Assembly (NCBI GenBank): GCA_035527275.1 | Contig: DATLBA010000122.1 | Span: forward strand, 35,923-99,922 | Origin: DATLBA01 sp035527275 | Lineage (GTDB): Bacteria > Planctomycetota > Phycisphaerae > FEN-1346 | Length of the DNA stretch: 64,000 bases | Direction of reading: 5' to 3' | Part shown: piece by piece, positions 16,346-24,373 of the stretch | Layout of the letters: every line of letters starts with the position of its first letter | Numbering within the stretch: position 1 is the first letter of the stretch | The notes under the pieces: generated by a model | What the model saw: the letters and a program-made list of their open reading frames with translations, nothing else | The model's database searches: none | What the model was told of the DNA's origin: nothing | Program-made: the position numbers and the translations under genes

Positions 16346-17221
16346 ATGCCGATCACGGTAAGCGAAAAACCCGACAGCCGCACCCGCGGGGAAGATCGGG
16401 CGGAGATGCGCTTTATCATCCGCGGCACGGCCGACGGCGCCGCCGCGCGGACCGCGCTCCTCGCCAGCGGGGACGTGCCCGCCGCCTACGACGGTCTGGT
16501 GCGCGAGCGCGCCCGCGTCGAGCCTGTCCACGTGGACGCCGGCGACGAGCCGGCCTGCATCTGGGAGGGAATTGTCGAGTACGCCCAGCCGTCCGGGTCC
16601 GCGCCGATCCAGACGGAGATCGGCGACGTGGTCCTCTCCGTCGATACGACCGGCGGTACGCAGCACATCACACAGAGCCTCGAGACGCTGGGCTATTATT
16701 CTCCACCCGACAAGGATCCAGCGAACAACAAGGGCGCCATCGGCGTCACGGACGACTCCGTCGAAGGCGTGGACATTCCCCTGCCGGTCATGCGGCTGAC
16801 GGCCACGAAGGTGTGGGACCCGGCCGATGAAAGTCTGCCGACCATCGCGGCCCTTTACGCCCTGATCGACACGCCGATGAACGTCGCCGAGTTCACTGTC
16901 ACCGACACGCAGACCGGCCGCACCATGACTTTCGCCGCGGGCGAGTGCCGATTCCTGGGGCACCGCGAGGGCGGACGAAGAGCCGACGGGGGGTTGGAAA
17001 TCGTCTATGAGTTCGACGCCCAACCGAACCGGACAGATATGGACATCGCCGATATGACCGACATCCTCGGGCACAAAATCTCCAAGAAGGGATGGGACTA
17101 TCTCTGGTTTCGCTACGCGGATGCCGAAGACGACGCGGCGAAAGCGCTTGTTCAGATCCCCATCGCCGCTTATGTCGAAAAGGTGCACAAAGATGGAGAT
17201 TTCTCCGTCCTGGGCCTGTAG
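16346..17221 (+). CDS. putative distal tail or baseplate protein
   Basis: This 291-residue protein immediately follows the tape measure, where the distal tail/hub proteins lie. The N-terminal half is beta-rich with EMRFIIRGTADGAAARTALL, then DVVLSVDTTGGTQHITQSLE. The C-terminal half holds WDYLWFRYADAEDDAAKALV. No enzymatic motif is seen. A ribosome site (gggggaggat) is partly made by the second hairpin upstream. In siphoviruses this position encodes the protein that nucleates tail assembly. The assignment relies on gene order. I do not recognise a named family. Confidence 0.55.
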   Translation: MPITVSEKPDSRTRGEDRAEMRFIIRGTADGAAARTALLASGDVPAAYDGLVRERARVEPVHVDAGDEPACIWEGIVEYAQPSGSAPIQTEIGDVVLSVDTTGGTQHITQSLETLGYYSPPDKDPANNKGAIGVTDDSVEGVDIPLPVMRLTATKVWDPADESLPTIAALYALIDTPMNVAEFTVTDTQTGRTMTFAAGECRFLGHREGGRRADGGLEIVYEFDAQPNRTDMDIADMTDILGHKISKKGWDYLWFRYADAEDDAAKALVQIPIAAYVEKVHKDGDFSVLGL

Positions 17222-17236
17222 GCGGGAACAAATGTC

Positions 17237-19021
17237 ATGGCCTTGAAGCGGGTCCGGCCCGGTGAACGGCTGCGAATCCCGGCCGATGCCTATAACGCCT
17301 TCGTGGAGGCGGCCCAGGCCCACCGCGGCCGCCAGCAGGGAACAGGCGCGGAGCGCCCCGCTCGCCGGCTCGAGTCCCGAAACGTCGTCCCCGTCAAGAA
17401 CACTTCCGGCGCCGATCAGGATCGCTTTGCGATCCTCGGCATAGATGTCCCGATCTTCACGCCCACGGACAACCTTCAGGAGTTCCAGAACCGGCCGGCC
17501 CTGAAGGGCATCGTCCCGACCACGGCCGACCATGCGGGCCGGTTCGTCGTCCTCCTCGAGCCCGCCAAGGCGGACGTCATCGTTCCCGGCCTGATGATGG
17601 GCGTGACGCCGGTCCAGGTGAACATCACGGATGAGAACCACCAGTTCGCCGACGTGGCCGACGGCGAAACGGGGCACCTGGAAAGTGGGGTGGCAGGCGC
17701 AGCACAGATTCTCTGGCGCGAAGGACTGGTCGAAGAGGAGGAATGGCCGCAGGTGAAGTGGGCCGTGGTGCGCGTGTCCAATCCCGCGGCCGCGGCGCAA
17801 CTGGCGATAATCCACGGCCTCAAGGTCACGGGCGTATGGACAGCATGGGGCGAGGCATGGACCGATTTCGACACCCACGGATACATCACCTTTGTCAGTG
17901 GTAAGTTTGCTTTCCTTGATAAGTCATGGGTGGACGAAGAATCGGACGACCTGTTCATCAAGGTCACCGGCCCGCGCGGCAAGAACACCCCCATCGGCTA
18001 CCGCGGTATCGCCGTCAACGACTTCATCGGCTGGGCGGCTGGCGATTACTTTGAGGATATTCCGGACTCAGGCGGCGAGGTCTATGACGGCGAGGTGGTG
18101 GCGTTCGTCGGCCCCGAGGGGGCGCTGCTGAACTGGGGAATCACCGCAGGCAAAGGCTTGGTGCTCGACAACCCCGTGCCCTACGACCGCAAGATCCACG
18201 TGGAACTTGAAGATACTACACCCGGTCTCAAGTTCGATGAGGAGACCGACAACGGTCAACTTATGGTGGATCCGAACACGGACAAAGGCATCACCGTCGG
18301 CGCCGCCGGCGTGGAAGCGAAGATTAACGATGGGGTGGCGGGCCTTCGGTTCGGTGGTGAAGGAAACATCGAAGTTAAACCAGATGCGACGCGCGGCATT
18401 GACGTAGCCGCCGATGGCGTCCGAGCGAAACTTGCTGCTGACGGGGGCCTTCAGTTCGACGGTGCAGGTGACCTGGCGGTCAAGCCCAAACCAGACGCAG
18501 GTATTGTCGTTGATGCGGATGGCGTAGCGGTCAAGCCGTACTTTGGGATCGTCCTCGATGCCAACGGAGTGGCTGTCAAGCCGAAGCCGGACTCGGGTAT
18601 CGTAGTGGATGTGGATGGTGTGGCCGTCAAACCCGACGCGGCGCGGGCCGCGGGCGTCGATGCCAGCGGCCTCCACGTCCGTGTGCCAGCCGCCGGCAGC
18701 CGCAAGGGCGTGATCTTCACGCCGGATGGGGAACTCGGCGCCCATGTGAACATGGCGGTCGGCGGCATCATGGTTGATGACGACGGCCTGGCGATTCTTG
18801 TCAACCAGGACAAAGGCATATCCGTTGACGGCAATGGGGTATTTCTCCAACTGGACAGTGTAAATCTGGACTTTGCTGCTGGAGACCTTACCCACATCGT
18901 CGGCCCGCACGTGTATGGACACGAAACCAACCTGACGAGTCTTCATGGCATCAGCCTAGATGCGAACGGGCATGTTCGGAAGGTTTACGCTTATGAGGCA
19001 TGGATAGGACCGGCAGCATGA
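17237..19021 (+). CDS. tail fibre protein with DADGVAVKP repeats
   Basis: This 594-residue fibre has a conserved N-terminal attachment region (RLRIPADAYNAFVEAAQAHR). A beta domain at ~150-325 is followed by short repeats at ~330-485 built on GIVVDADGVAVKP-like units. Each unit likely adds one layer to a beta-helical or triple-stranded shaft. The last ~60 residues form a distinct tip. The segment VRVPAAGSRKGVIFTPDGEL (from ~480) also occurs, on the other strand, in the lipoprotein gene at 19593-20183. The 3' end overlaps the glycosyltransferase start. This is probably the main receptor-binding fibre. Confidence 0.75.
   Translation: MALKRVRPGERLRIPADAYNAFVEAAQAHRGRQQGTGAERPARRLESRNVVPVKNTSGADQDRFAILGIDVPIFTPTDNLQEFQNRPALKGIVPTTADHAGRFVVLLEPAKADVIVPGLMMGVTPVQVNITDENHQFADVADGETGHLESGVAGAAQILWREGLVEEEEWPQVKWAVVRVSNPAAAAQLAIIHGLKVTGVWTAWGEAWTDFDTHGYITFVSGKFAFLDKSWVDEESDDLFIKVTGPRGKNTPIGYRGIAVNDFIGWAAGDYFEDIPDSGGEVYDGEVVAFVGPEGALLNWGITAGKGLVLDNPVPYDRKIHVELEDTTPGLKFDEETDNGQLMVDPNTDKGITVGAAGVEAKINDGVAGLRFGGEGNIEVKPDATRGIDVAADGVRAKLAADGGLQFDGAGDLAVKPKPDAGIVVDADGVAVKPYFGIVLDANGVAVKPKPDSGIVVDVDGVAVKPDAARAAGVDASGLHVRVPAAGSRKGVIFTPDGELGAHVNMAVGGIMVDDDGLAILVNQDKGISVDGNGVFLQLDSVNLDFAAGDLTHIVGPHVYGHETNLTSLHGISLDANGHVRKVYAYEAWIGPAA
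18677..18740 (+). repeat. inverted repeat arm within the fibre gene
   Basis: These 64 bp match the reverse complement of 19922-19985 at 63 of 64 positions. Weaker similarity extends over ~185 bp on each side of the pair. Both copies are read in the same codon phase. The arms enclose 18741-19921, which holds the fibre tip and a glycosyltransferase. Confidence 0.85.
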
Positions 19022-19596
19022 AAATCGACTGGATTACCGTCGTGAAGTGTCGCTACGCACGGGACTGGGGCAACCCGGTTCTGGACAAGTGGCTCAACGC
19101 CCTGGCGGCGATGGGGGCGGTGGTCCGTGCGAGCAGCGTGGCTCCGCGCGTGGACTTGATGCGCAACCGCGAGGTTGGACGGTGGCTCGCGGAGGATGCA
19201 ACCCGCTATCTGCTGATGGTGGATTCGGATATGGTTCCGCTGCCTGAGACCAACGCCCTGTTGGTTGAGGCGGGCGACGCGCTTTGGTGTCCCTATGTGG
19301 ACCAGGCGGGCAAGGTGATAGACGCGCAGAAGAACGGTGTCGGGACGGGATGTATGAGGATTTCACGCGGCTTGGCGGAAGCGATACCGGAACCGCGATT
19401 CGAGTATACTCTGGATACATCTGGTCGGAAGGTCGAAAAGAGCGAGGCCTTCACTTTCACGCAGAAAGTGGCGGCGGCGGGCTTCGCATTCCGCGCCGTC
19501 GGGCGAGCGGGACACCTGATGCGGCTGGTAGCCTTGCCGCCGGGGCCGGGGCACACGGCGGTCGAATGGAAATTCGAGTGGGAGTTTTGGGGCTAG
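19018..19596 (+). CDS. small GT-A-like glycosyltransferase in prophage
   Basis: This 192-residue protein has a GT-A-like core: an initial strand (KIDWITVVKCRYARDWGNPV), a helix, then RYLLMVDSDMVPLPE around residue 70 with a DSD motif of the metal-binding type. GAGFAFRA-like and ALPPGPGHTAVEWKFEWEF segments follow. Its ATG overlaps the fibre stop, so it is coupled to the fibre. It probably transfers a sugar, perhaps to the fibre or a host surface glycan. The substrate is unknown. It converges on and overlaps the inverted lipoprotein gene by 4 bp. Confidence 0.62.
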   Translation: MKIDWITVVKCRYARDWGNPVLDKWLNALAAMGAVVRASSVAPRVDLMRNREVGRWLAEDATRYLLMVDSDMVPLPETNALLVEAGDALWCPYVDQAGKVIDAQKNGVGTGCMRISRGLAEAIPEPRFEYTLDTSGRKVEKSEAFTFTQKVAAAGFAFRAVGRAGHLMRLVALPPGPGHTAVEWKFEWEFWG

Positions 19597-20183
19597 GGCG
19601 ACGAGAACGTCGCTACTTCAACCCATTTAACCGCACCATCGCCGTGGTCGAACATAAGCACGTAATCTTTAGTTGCGGGATTCGCCGGTGCCGCAACCAA
19701 TTTCCAAGCCTTGTCTATGGTCTGGTCCCAGACGAGCATCTGCCCGTCCGCCGTGCCGTCCGCCAGCCCCACACCATCAGCATCTACTTTGACCGCGGCC
19801 GCCGCGTCCACCTTGACGCGCACTCCGTTGGCATCAACATCTATGCCCTTATCCTGGTTGGCGAGGATCGCCAGACCATCATCGTCGATCATGATGCCGC
19901 TGATCAGCATATTCGTGTGAACGCCGAGTTCCCCGTCCGGCGTGAAGATCACGCCCTTGCGGCTGCCGGCGGCTGGCACACGGACATAGAGGCCGTCAGC
20001 ATCAACCCCCATGGCTCGTGTTGTGTCCGGCTTGGCTTCGAATTTGCCGCCCGCCTCGTTCACCAACCGAAATTTCCGCGCCTCCACGACCTCTGCCGCT
20101 GGCGGCGTTCCGCCGCACGCCACCGCCATGACGGCCAACGGAAGCACCAACAACACAGTGATGAATCGAGTTGATCTCTTCAT
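19593..20183 (-). CDS. prophage lipoprotein with tail-fibre-like repeats
   Basis: This 196-residue protein runs against the virion genes. It begins MKRSTRFITVLLVLPLAVMA followed by a lipobox-type VACGG, so it should be a lipoprotein anchored at the Cys near position 23. The mature part carries fibre-type units: VRVPAAGSRKGVIFTPDGEL and DDDGLAILANQDKGIDVDAN, then KVDAAAAVKVDADGVGLADG. It ends in a tip unlike that of the fibre. The ATG at 20183 is chosen because a ribosome site (gggag) lies 7 nt upstream. A consensus promoter sits just before it (20210-20238), so it can be expressed without the late genes, as expected for a lysogenic-conversion gene. A role in blocking superinfection is a hypothesis. 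Confidence 0.75.
   Translation of the reverse strand: MKRSTRFITVLLVLPLAVMAVACGGTPPAAEVVEARKFRLVNEAGGKFEAKPDTTRAMGVDADGLYVRVPAAGSRKGVIFTPDGELGVHTNMLISGIMIDDDGLAILANQDKGIDVDANGVRVKVDAAAAVKVDADGVGLADGTADGQMLVWDQTIDKAWKLVAAPANPATKDYVLMFDHGDGAVKWVEVATFSSP
19922..19985 (-). repeat. inverted repeat arm within the lipoprotein gene
   Basis: Second arm of the 64-bp inverted repeat (partner 18677-18740, 63 of 64 identical). It lies in the same codon phase of the lipoprotein gene. Confidence 0.85.
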
Positions 20184-20209
20184 GGCATGTCTCCCAATTT
20201 GGCAATAGG

Positions 20210-20238
20210 AGTATAGCACAGAAACGGAAGGCTGTCAA
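20210..20238 (-). promoter_or_regulatory. consensus sigma70-type promoter for the lipoprotein
   Basis: On the minus strand TTGACA, a 17-nt spacer and TATACT lie in ideal spacing, with the start expected near 20,203 and the ATG at 20,183. This is the best promoter-like match seen in the prophage. Confidence 0.7.
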
Positions 20239-20375
20239 GAAACTTGTCGTGGCGGACGGGCGCGTGAAGCCGTGCGGCGAATGTAAGAAGGGCAGGACAG
20301 GACAAGGCGGTCCGGCCACAACTCTTTATCCCATCAAGGCTTACGGACAATAATAAAAAAATCGGGATTTTTTTC

Positions 20376-20404
20376 TTGACTCCTGCCGGCGAAGCGCCGA
20401 TACT
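20376..20404 (+). promoter_or_regulatory. promoter for the small right-end operon
   Basis: TTGACT, 17 nt, GATACT. Initiation would be expected near 20,411, right at the first arm of the interleaved inverted repeats. The AT-rich stretch at 20,355-20,374 just upstream is itself an inverted repeat. The spacer 20,239-20,375 shows no convincing gene. Confidence 0.55.
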
Positions 20405-20410
20405 ACCGGC

Positions 20411-20512
20411 AGAGGTGGAGATGAAAATCCCAATAAACGAAAACGCGAAACGAGGGCCGGCCAGGGGCGACGGCATCTTCACGCTCGTCTCCACCTCTAA
20501 ACCTGGCCGGCC
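20411..20512 (+). ncRNA. interleaved inverted repeats: possible pseudoknotted leader
   Basis: Two 11-bp perfect complements are interleaved. AGAGGTGGAGA (20411-20421) pairs with TCTCCACCTCT (20488-20498). GGCCGGCCAGG (20455-20465) pairs with CCTGGCCGGCC (20502-20512). In RNA this is a pseudoknot order. It starts where the promoter would begin transcription and ends 38 nt before the next gene. An open frame from ATG 20421 runs through it (about 115 codons), but nothing supports it as coding. Confidence 0.45.
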
Positions 20513-20550
20513 TTCATTGCGCGAAGGGCGAAAGAAAAGAGGGGTGGATC

Positions 20551-20769
20551 ATGGACAAGCCGCAGTATGTGACCACGCAGCGGACGGGCAAAGGCGTAAA
20601 GTTGGCGATCCTGATAAGCGGCCTCGGCATGTTGTTTTCCCTCGGCGGAGCGGGGGCGTCGGTCTTGGCCGAGTCGGGGAAGGGGATCGTTCTTTCCATT
20701 CTGGCGTTCGTGGCCTGCGCTGGGGCGCTTTTGGCGGCGAAGATCGTCCGGTGGTGGCGCTATGAATAG
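20551..20769 (+). CDS. small two-TM membrane protein
   Basis: This 72-residue protein has two hydrophobic segments at ~18-36 and ~45-64. The first is AILISGLGMLFSLGGAGASV and the second is followed by AAKIVRWWR, so a basic cytoplasmic end is likely. A ribosome site (gaggggtgg) precedes the ATG. It overlaps the next gene by 8 bp and lies downstream of a good promoter and a structured leader. This suits a phage conversion or membrane-perturbing protein, and a holin is possible. No family is recognised. Confidence 0.6.
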   Translation: MDKPQYVTTQRTGKGVKLAILISGLGMLFSLGGAGASVLAESGKGIVLSILAFVACAGALLAAKIVRWWRYE

Positions 20770-21082
20770 CGGCGAAGGGAATTCGGATCGCCCCCCGGTC
20801 GACGCCGAAGAGACCGTGCGGACGTGCAAAATCTACCTTGCTCGGGCGGGCGAATGGCGCTGGCGGCTGTTGATAAACGACTCCTATGTCGTGGCCGAAA
20901 GCGACGAGAGCCATGTGAGCGGCTACGCGGCCAGACAGAATTTTTTGCAATTCGTTGCGGCATGGTGGGCCATCTCGGACATCGCCCAGATCGCGATCCA
21001 GTTTTGCCTGACGGGCGGCGGAGCGGGGCCTCTCATGAGTATTCATGTCGTTCAGGATGTCACCGATGGTGTTGAGGACTGA
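20762..21082 (+). CDS. prophage right-end protein of unknown function
   Basis: This 106-residue soluble-looking protein overlaps the membrane protein gene by 8 bp, indicating coupled expression. It opens with an acidic segment. A beta/alpha core follows, with CKIYLARAGEWRWRLLINDS and VVAESDESHVSGYAARQNFL. This resembles small YegP/DUF1508-type units that bind peptides or DNA, but the resemblance is weak. It may be the regulatory or toxin partner of the membrane protein. Function unassigned. Confidence 0.5.
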   Translation: MNSGEGNSDRPPVDAEETVRTCKIYLARAGEWRWRLLINDSYVVAESDESHVSGYAARQNFLQFVAAWWAISDIAQIAIQFCLTGGGAGPLMSIHVVQDVTDGVED

Positions 21083-21083
21083 G

Positions 21084-21180
21084 ATGGCGCGACGGAAAAC
21101 CGTGAAAACTCGGCCGCAAAACCTTCCGGTGCGCATCGCGCCAAACTTCATTTCGAGTTATCTTGATGCTCCCATTATAC
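21084..21180 (+). pseudogene. possible truncated gene at the prophage right edge
   Basis: An ATG 2 nt after the previous stop opens a frame beginning RRKTVKTRPQNLPVRIAPNF, which looks gene-like for ~30 residues. It then runs into sequence antisense to the host FHA gene without a stop for 380 codons. The change occurs near a low-GC patch around 21,160-21,195. I read it as a phage gene cut at the integration or deletion boundary. The end point is approximate. The rest of the spacer, 21,181-21,410, shows nothing further. Confidence 0.3.
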
Positions 21181-21410
21181 ATATTATGTTGCGCTGGGGA
21201 GCGCTTGCGGAGTCCACGCGGTCCTTGCGGCCGTTGTTGTGGTCGGGCCATGGAGGGGGCCGAAAAAGTGCTAATGGTTCGGGAACACGACGCGCAGCCT
21301 CCACGACGTTGAAGAGGATGGTTTCGCACGGTGGCGCGCGAAGTCCGGTGGCCGTTCGGAAGACGCGGCAGGCGCGGGGTTCGAAGAATGCCCCTAACAG
21401 GCAGAAGAGG

Positions 21411-21953
21411 TCAGGCGTCCGAATCGAGGAGATCCTCATCGGAGATTTGGAGTCGGCCGTCGTCCGGCCCGGCCGTCGGTGGTTTCTCGGCCTTTGCTTC
21501 AGGCTTTTTGCCACCGGAGAGGCGTTCGAGGTTGGAGGCAATGTCGTCGGTGGTTCGGGCGGGTCCGGGCGCGGGAATCTTGGGTTCAGCGGCGGCGGCC
21601 CTCTTGCGTGTGGCGGGTTCGGGTTTCGGTGCGGGGGCCGCCTGGGCGGGCGGTTTGCGGACGCCGCCAATTTCGACGATAAACGTCAAGGGGCCGATTC
21701 GGACCTCGTCACCGGGGCGCAGCGCTTGTTCCTGGATCCTCTTGCGGTTGACGAAGGTGCCGTTCCCGCTTCCTTTATCGCGGATGAGAAGCGTGTCGCC
21801 CTCGTTGACGATGTCGCAGTGGTGTCGGGAGACGCGGGTGGAGGCGATGATGAGGTCGCTGTCCTCGGCGCGTCCGACGCTGAGTGTGCCGGGTGCGACC
21901 TCCACCTGTTTGCCCTTGGGATTTCCCTTGATAAGGTCGAGTTTGACGTCCAT
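21411..21953 (-). CDS. FHA-domain protein
   Basis: This 180-residue protein has an N-terminal forkhead-associated domain (residues ~3-90). Its phosphothreonine-binding residues are in LSVGRAEDSDLIIASTRVSR and NGTFVNRKRI, with the conserved Gly-Arg, Ser-Arg-His and Asn-Gly motifs. The remainder (~95-180) is Ala/Pro-rich and acidic, probably disordered. FHA proteins dock phosphorylated partners in signalling or secretion. The ATG at 21953 has a close ribosome site (gaggag), which favours it over the 28-residue longer frame. It is transcribed away from the pilus operon and marks the start of the host chromosome. Confidence 0.85.
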   Translation of the reverse strand: MDVKLDLIKGNPKGKQVEVAPGTLSVGRAEDSDLIIASTRVSRHHCDIVNEGDTLLIRDKGSGNGTFVNRKRIQEQALRPGDEVRIGPLTFIVEIGGVRKPPAQAAPAPKPEPATRKRAAAAEPKIPAPGPARTTDDIASNLERLSGGKKPEAKAEKPPTAGPDDGRLQISDEDLLDSDA

Positions 21954-22483
21954 GGCACTCCTCCCAACCGTATAGAGTTTCCGTCGATCCTCCGAGAGGG
22001 AGGGTGTACCAGAAGGCCGGAGGCGAATCAACCCCAAATCCGGATTTTGGAGGTCGAGCCCCCCTGCCCCACCTCAGAGGGCCGGGGGCGACCAAGCGTC
22101 GGCCCGAAATGCGGGGCTGAAAAACCGCCAACAGGCGGGAACGCAAGGGACCGAATCGTTGAAGCCCGAGGGCCTCGTTTGCCGATATCAGCCGCAGAAG
22201 GCGGGCTGCGGCCGCTTTCAGAGAAAATCGCGTGAATTCCGACTGTGCTGCGCATCCCCCTACGGCCCAGGCGCGTAATGGGTCCCCTACCCAGAAAACT
22301 CTGTGACGTGTGTAAGCCATGGTGCGAAAAGGGGTTATGCTCGACCCTTTCGGTTCGGGCACGCGGATTCGGCCGAACTTGCAGCGAGATTTGACCCCTA
22401 GCGCGCCCTGTATAGGCTCTCCACCAAAGGGGGCCGTGTGTCTATGGAGTAGGTAGAAGCGCGCCAATCTCGAGGAAGGCCAT
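21954..22483. other. divergent spacer between FHA and pilus operon
   Basis: This 530-bp region must carry promoters for both directions. A TTGACC at 22391-22396 with TATAGG at 22411-22416 has a short spacer (14 nt) and is only weak evidence. No RNA gene, riboswitch or open frame was recognised in it. Confidence 0.4.
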
Positions 22484-23608
22484 ATGGTGCTTCGCAAACG
22501 CATTCTATTGCCCATTGGTATCCACTTGAACCTGGAGTCGGTTCAGATGGTCCAGTTGGAGCAGGCGGACGGGTCGGTCGCGCTGGTTTCGAAGGCTGGT
22601 GCCACGTTTCCGCCGATCGCCGCCCCATCCAAGGACGGTGAGGCGACCGGCGTGGAAAGGGATGAGGTATCCGAGGTGGCGGCGGCGCGCTACCGTGAAG
22701 GCCGGGAGTTTGTCCGCCAAAGACTCGCCGGGAACGGTTTCCGAGGGAAAGAGGCGGTCATCAGTTTGCCGGCGGAGCATTTGGTGATTCGGCAGGTGCG
22801 GATGGCGCCGATGCAGCCCGACGAGTTGATCGCCGCCCTGGCCTGGGAACTGCAAGGCAAGTTGCCGTTCGATCCGAAGCGTGCCGTGATTCGGCACATC
22901 GTGGCAGGCACGGTCTCCGAAGACAACGAAACCAAGCAGGATGTCATTGCCCTAGCCGTCCGCCGGGACGTGGTCGAGAAGCACGTCGCTGCGACAGAGA
23001 AACTGGGCCTGCAAGTTGTGGGCGTGGGGGTGGAACCCTGCGTAATGGGCTACCCCTATGTGTTTGCCGTCACGCACGGCGCGGACACTCCGGGAGGGCC
23101 CTGCGGACTGATGCTCGTCCATCTCGGCGCGCTTACGACCTACGTGACCATCATCCGGGGCCAGGAGACGGCGTTCGTCAAGGGTATCGACTTCGGCGTT
23201 GAGAACGTGGTCCAGGCGGTTGCGAAGTCGCAGGACATCCCGACCGAGGAGGCCCGCGCGATGCACGACCGGTGGTGCGGCTCGAGCGCGGGGACGGCCG
23301 AGACGGAAGGTCCGGACCCTGCGCAAGTGTACAATCGAATCCGACCGGCATTAGAACATTTCACCGACCAGATTGAGTCGTGCATGCGGTATCACGGGTC
23401 GTTGGCGCGCGGCGCCGACATTGACCGGTTGATCTTTCTCGGCCCGGGTGCACGGGACCGGCCGCTGGTGGGCGTCCTGGGCGCTCGCTTGGGTATCGCG
23501 TGCGAAGTGGGTGATCCGCTGGGCGCCGTTGCTGAGAGGGGTAATTCTGGTGAAGCCGAGCCGGAACTGGCAGTTGCGCTCGGCCTGAGCCTTTTCGAGG
23601 CGCAGTAG
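22484..23608 (+). CDS. pilM: type IV pilus assembly protein PilM-like
   Basis: This 374-residue protein has an actin-like fold with ATP-binding patches. It shows DLGVE-like GIHLNLESVQMVQLEQADG near the start, AVISLPAEHLVIRQVRMAPM (~90), VGVEPCVMGYP (~183) and DQIESCMRYH near the end. PilM is the cytoplasmic ring partner that links PilN to the ATPases. It is first in the order PilM, PilN, PilO, PilP, the usual type IV pilus arrangement. The ribosome site gaggaagg gives a clear ATG. The nucleotide-binding residues appear partly altered (GIHLNLES rather than DIGSS), common in remote PilM-like proteins. Confidence 0.8.
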   Translation: MVLRKRILLPIGIHLNLESVQMVQLEQADGSVALVSKAGATFPPIAAPSKDGEATGVERDEVSEVAAARYREGREFVRQRLAGNGFRGKEAVISLPAEHLVIRQVRMAPMQPDELIAALAWELQGKLPFDPKRAVIRHIVAGTVSEDNETKQDVIALAVRRDVVEKHVAATEKLGLQVVGVGVEPCVMGYPYVFAVTHGADTPGGPCGLMLVHLGALTTYVTIIRGQETAFVKGIDFGVENVVQAVAKSQDIPTEEARAMHDRWCGSSAGTAETEGPDPAQVYNRIRPALEHFTDQIESCMRYHGSLARGADIDRLIFLGPGARDRPLVGVLGARLGIACEVGDPLGAVAERGNSGEAEPELAVALGLSLFEAQ

Positions 23609-23620
23609 GCGAGAAGCGAA

Positions 23621-24373
23621 ATGATGAGAATCATAAACTTTTTGCCGGCTGACCATGTGGAAAAGCGAGGCCGCCGCCGGGCGAACCTTATCTGTCTCGG
23701 GCTGGCCGCCGTGGCGGCTCTGGCGCTGGGGTTGATAAGCGCGATTTGCGTGGCACGGGCCGCCGGGGTCGCCGGCCTCCGCAGACTGATCGATCAGCAG
23801 TATCGCGATGCCGGGCAGCAGATTAACCAACTGAAGAAGTTGGAGCAGCGCAAGGAAGGACTGCTCCGCAAGGTCGAACTGAGCGCGGATTTGCTGGAAC
23901 GGGTTCCCCGAAGCCACATCCTGGCGCGGGTGACAAAGGCCCTGCCCCTCCGGACCAGCGTCCAGGTCTTCACCATGTCGGTTGAAGAGGTCGAAATGGT
24001 GACGGAGAAGCCCCCCGAAGGCGAGAGTACCGAAAAGGGCCAATCGGCCGGTCAAGCAGCCACGCGGGGCGGCAAGAAAAAAGGCCGCGTCCCAACAGTG
24101 AAGGTGAAGCAGACTCGATTCACCCTGGTCGGGCTGGCGCCCACGGACGTCGAGGTGGCGGAGTTGATTTCGCGGCTCAACACCGATCCGGTCTTCGAGG
24201 GCGTGAACCTTCAGTTCAGTGAGGAGTTTCCCTACGCGGAGGATGTGCAGATGCGGCGGTTCAAGTTGTCCTTCTGGCTGAGCGCGGAAGCGAAAAGGAT
24301 ATTGGAATCCTTCACCAGCCCAGGGCAGGATCCAGTCGAACCTGATGCACCGATTGCAGGGAGTGATTTATGA
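23621..24373 (+). CDS. pilN: type IV pilus inner membrane protein PilN-like
   Basis: This 250-residue bitopic protein has a short cytoplasmic start with the IINFLPADHV motif that contacts PilM. A membrane helix follows (~25-47, LAAVAALALGLISAICVARA), then a coiled-coil periplasmic region (~50-85) and a beta/alpha domain (~85-130, ~160-235). A low-complexity lysine/glutamate linker (~130-158) interrupts the domain. It starts 12 nt after pilM (two adjacent ATGs at 23621 and 23624). PilN forms the inner membrane platform with PilO. Confidence 0.78.
   Translation: MMRIINFLPADHVEKRGRRRANLICLGLAAVAALALGLISAICVARAAGVAGLRRLIDQQYRDAGQQINQLKKLEQRKEGLLRKVELSADLLERVPRSHILARVTKALPLRTSVQVFTMSVEEVEMVTEKPPEGESTEKGQSAGQAATRGGKKKGRVPTVKVKQTRFTLVGLAPTDVEVAELISRLNTDPVFEGVNLQFSEEFPYAEDVQMRRFKLSFWLSAEAKRILESFTSPGQDPVEPDAPIAGSDL

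Noticed and set aside
20421..20765. 115-codon frame through the interleaved repeats
   Set aside because: It overlaps the membrane protein gene out of frame and loses any protein-like character. The ribosome site is too close to the ATG.
22391..22416. promoter for pilM
   Set aside because: TTGACC and TATAGG are only 14 nt apart, too close to be convincing.
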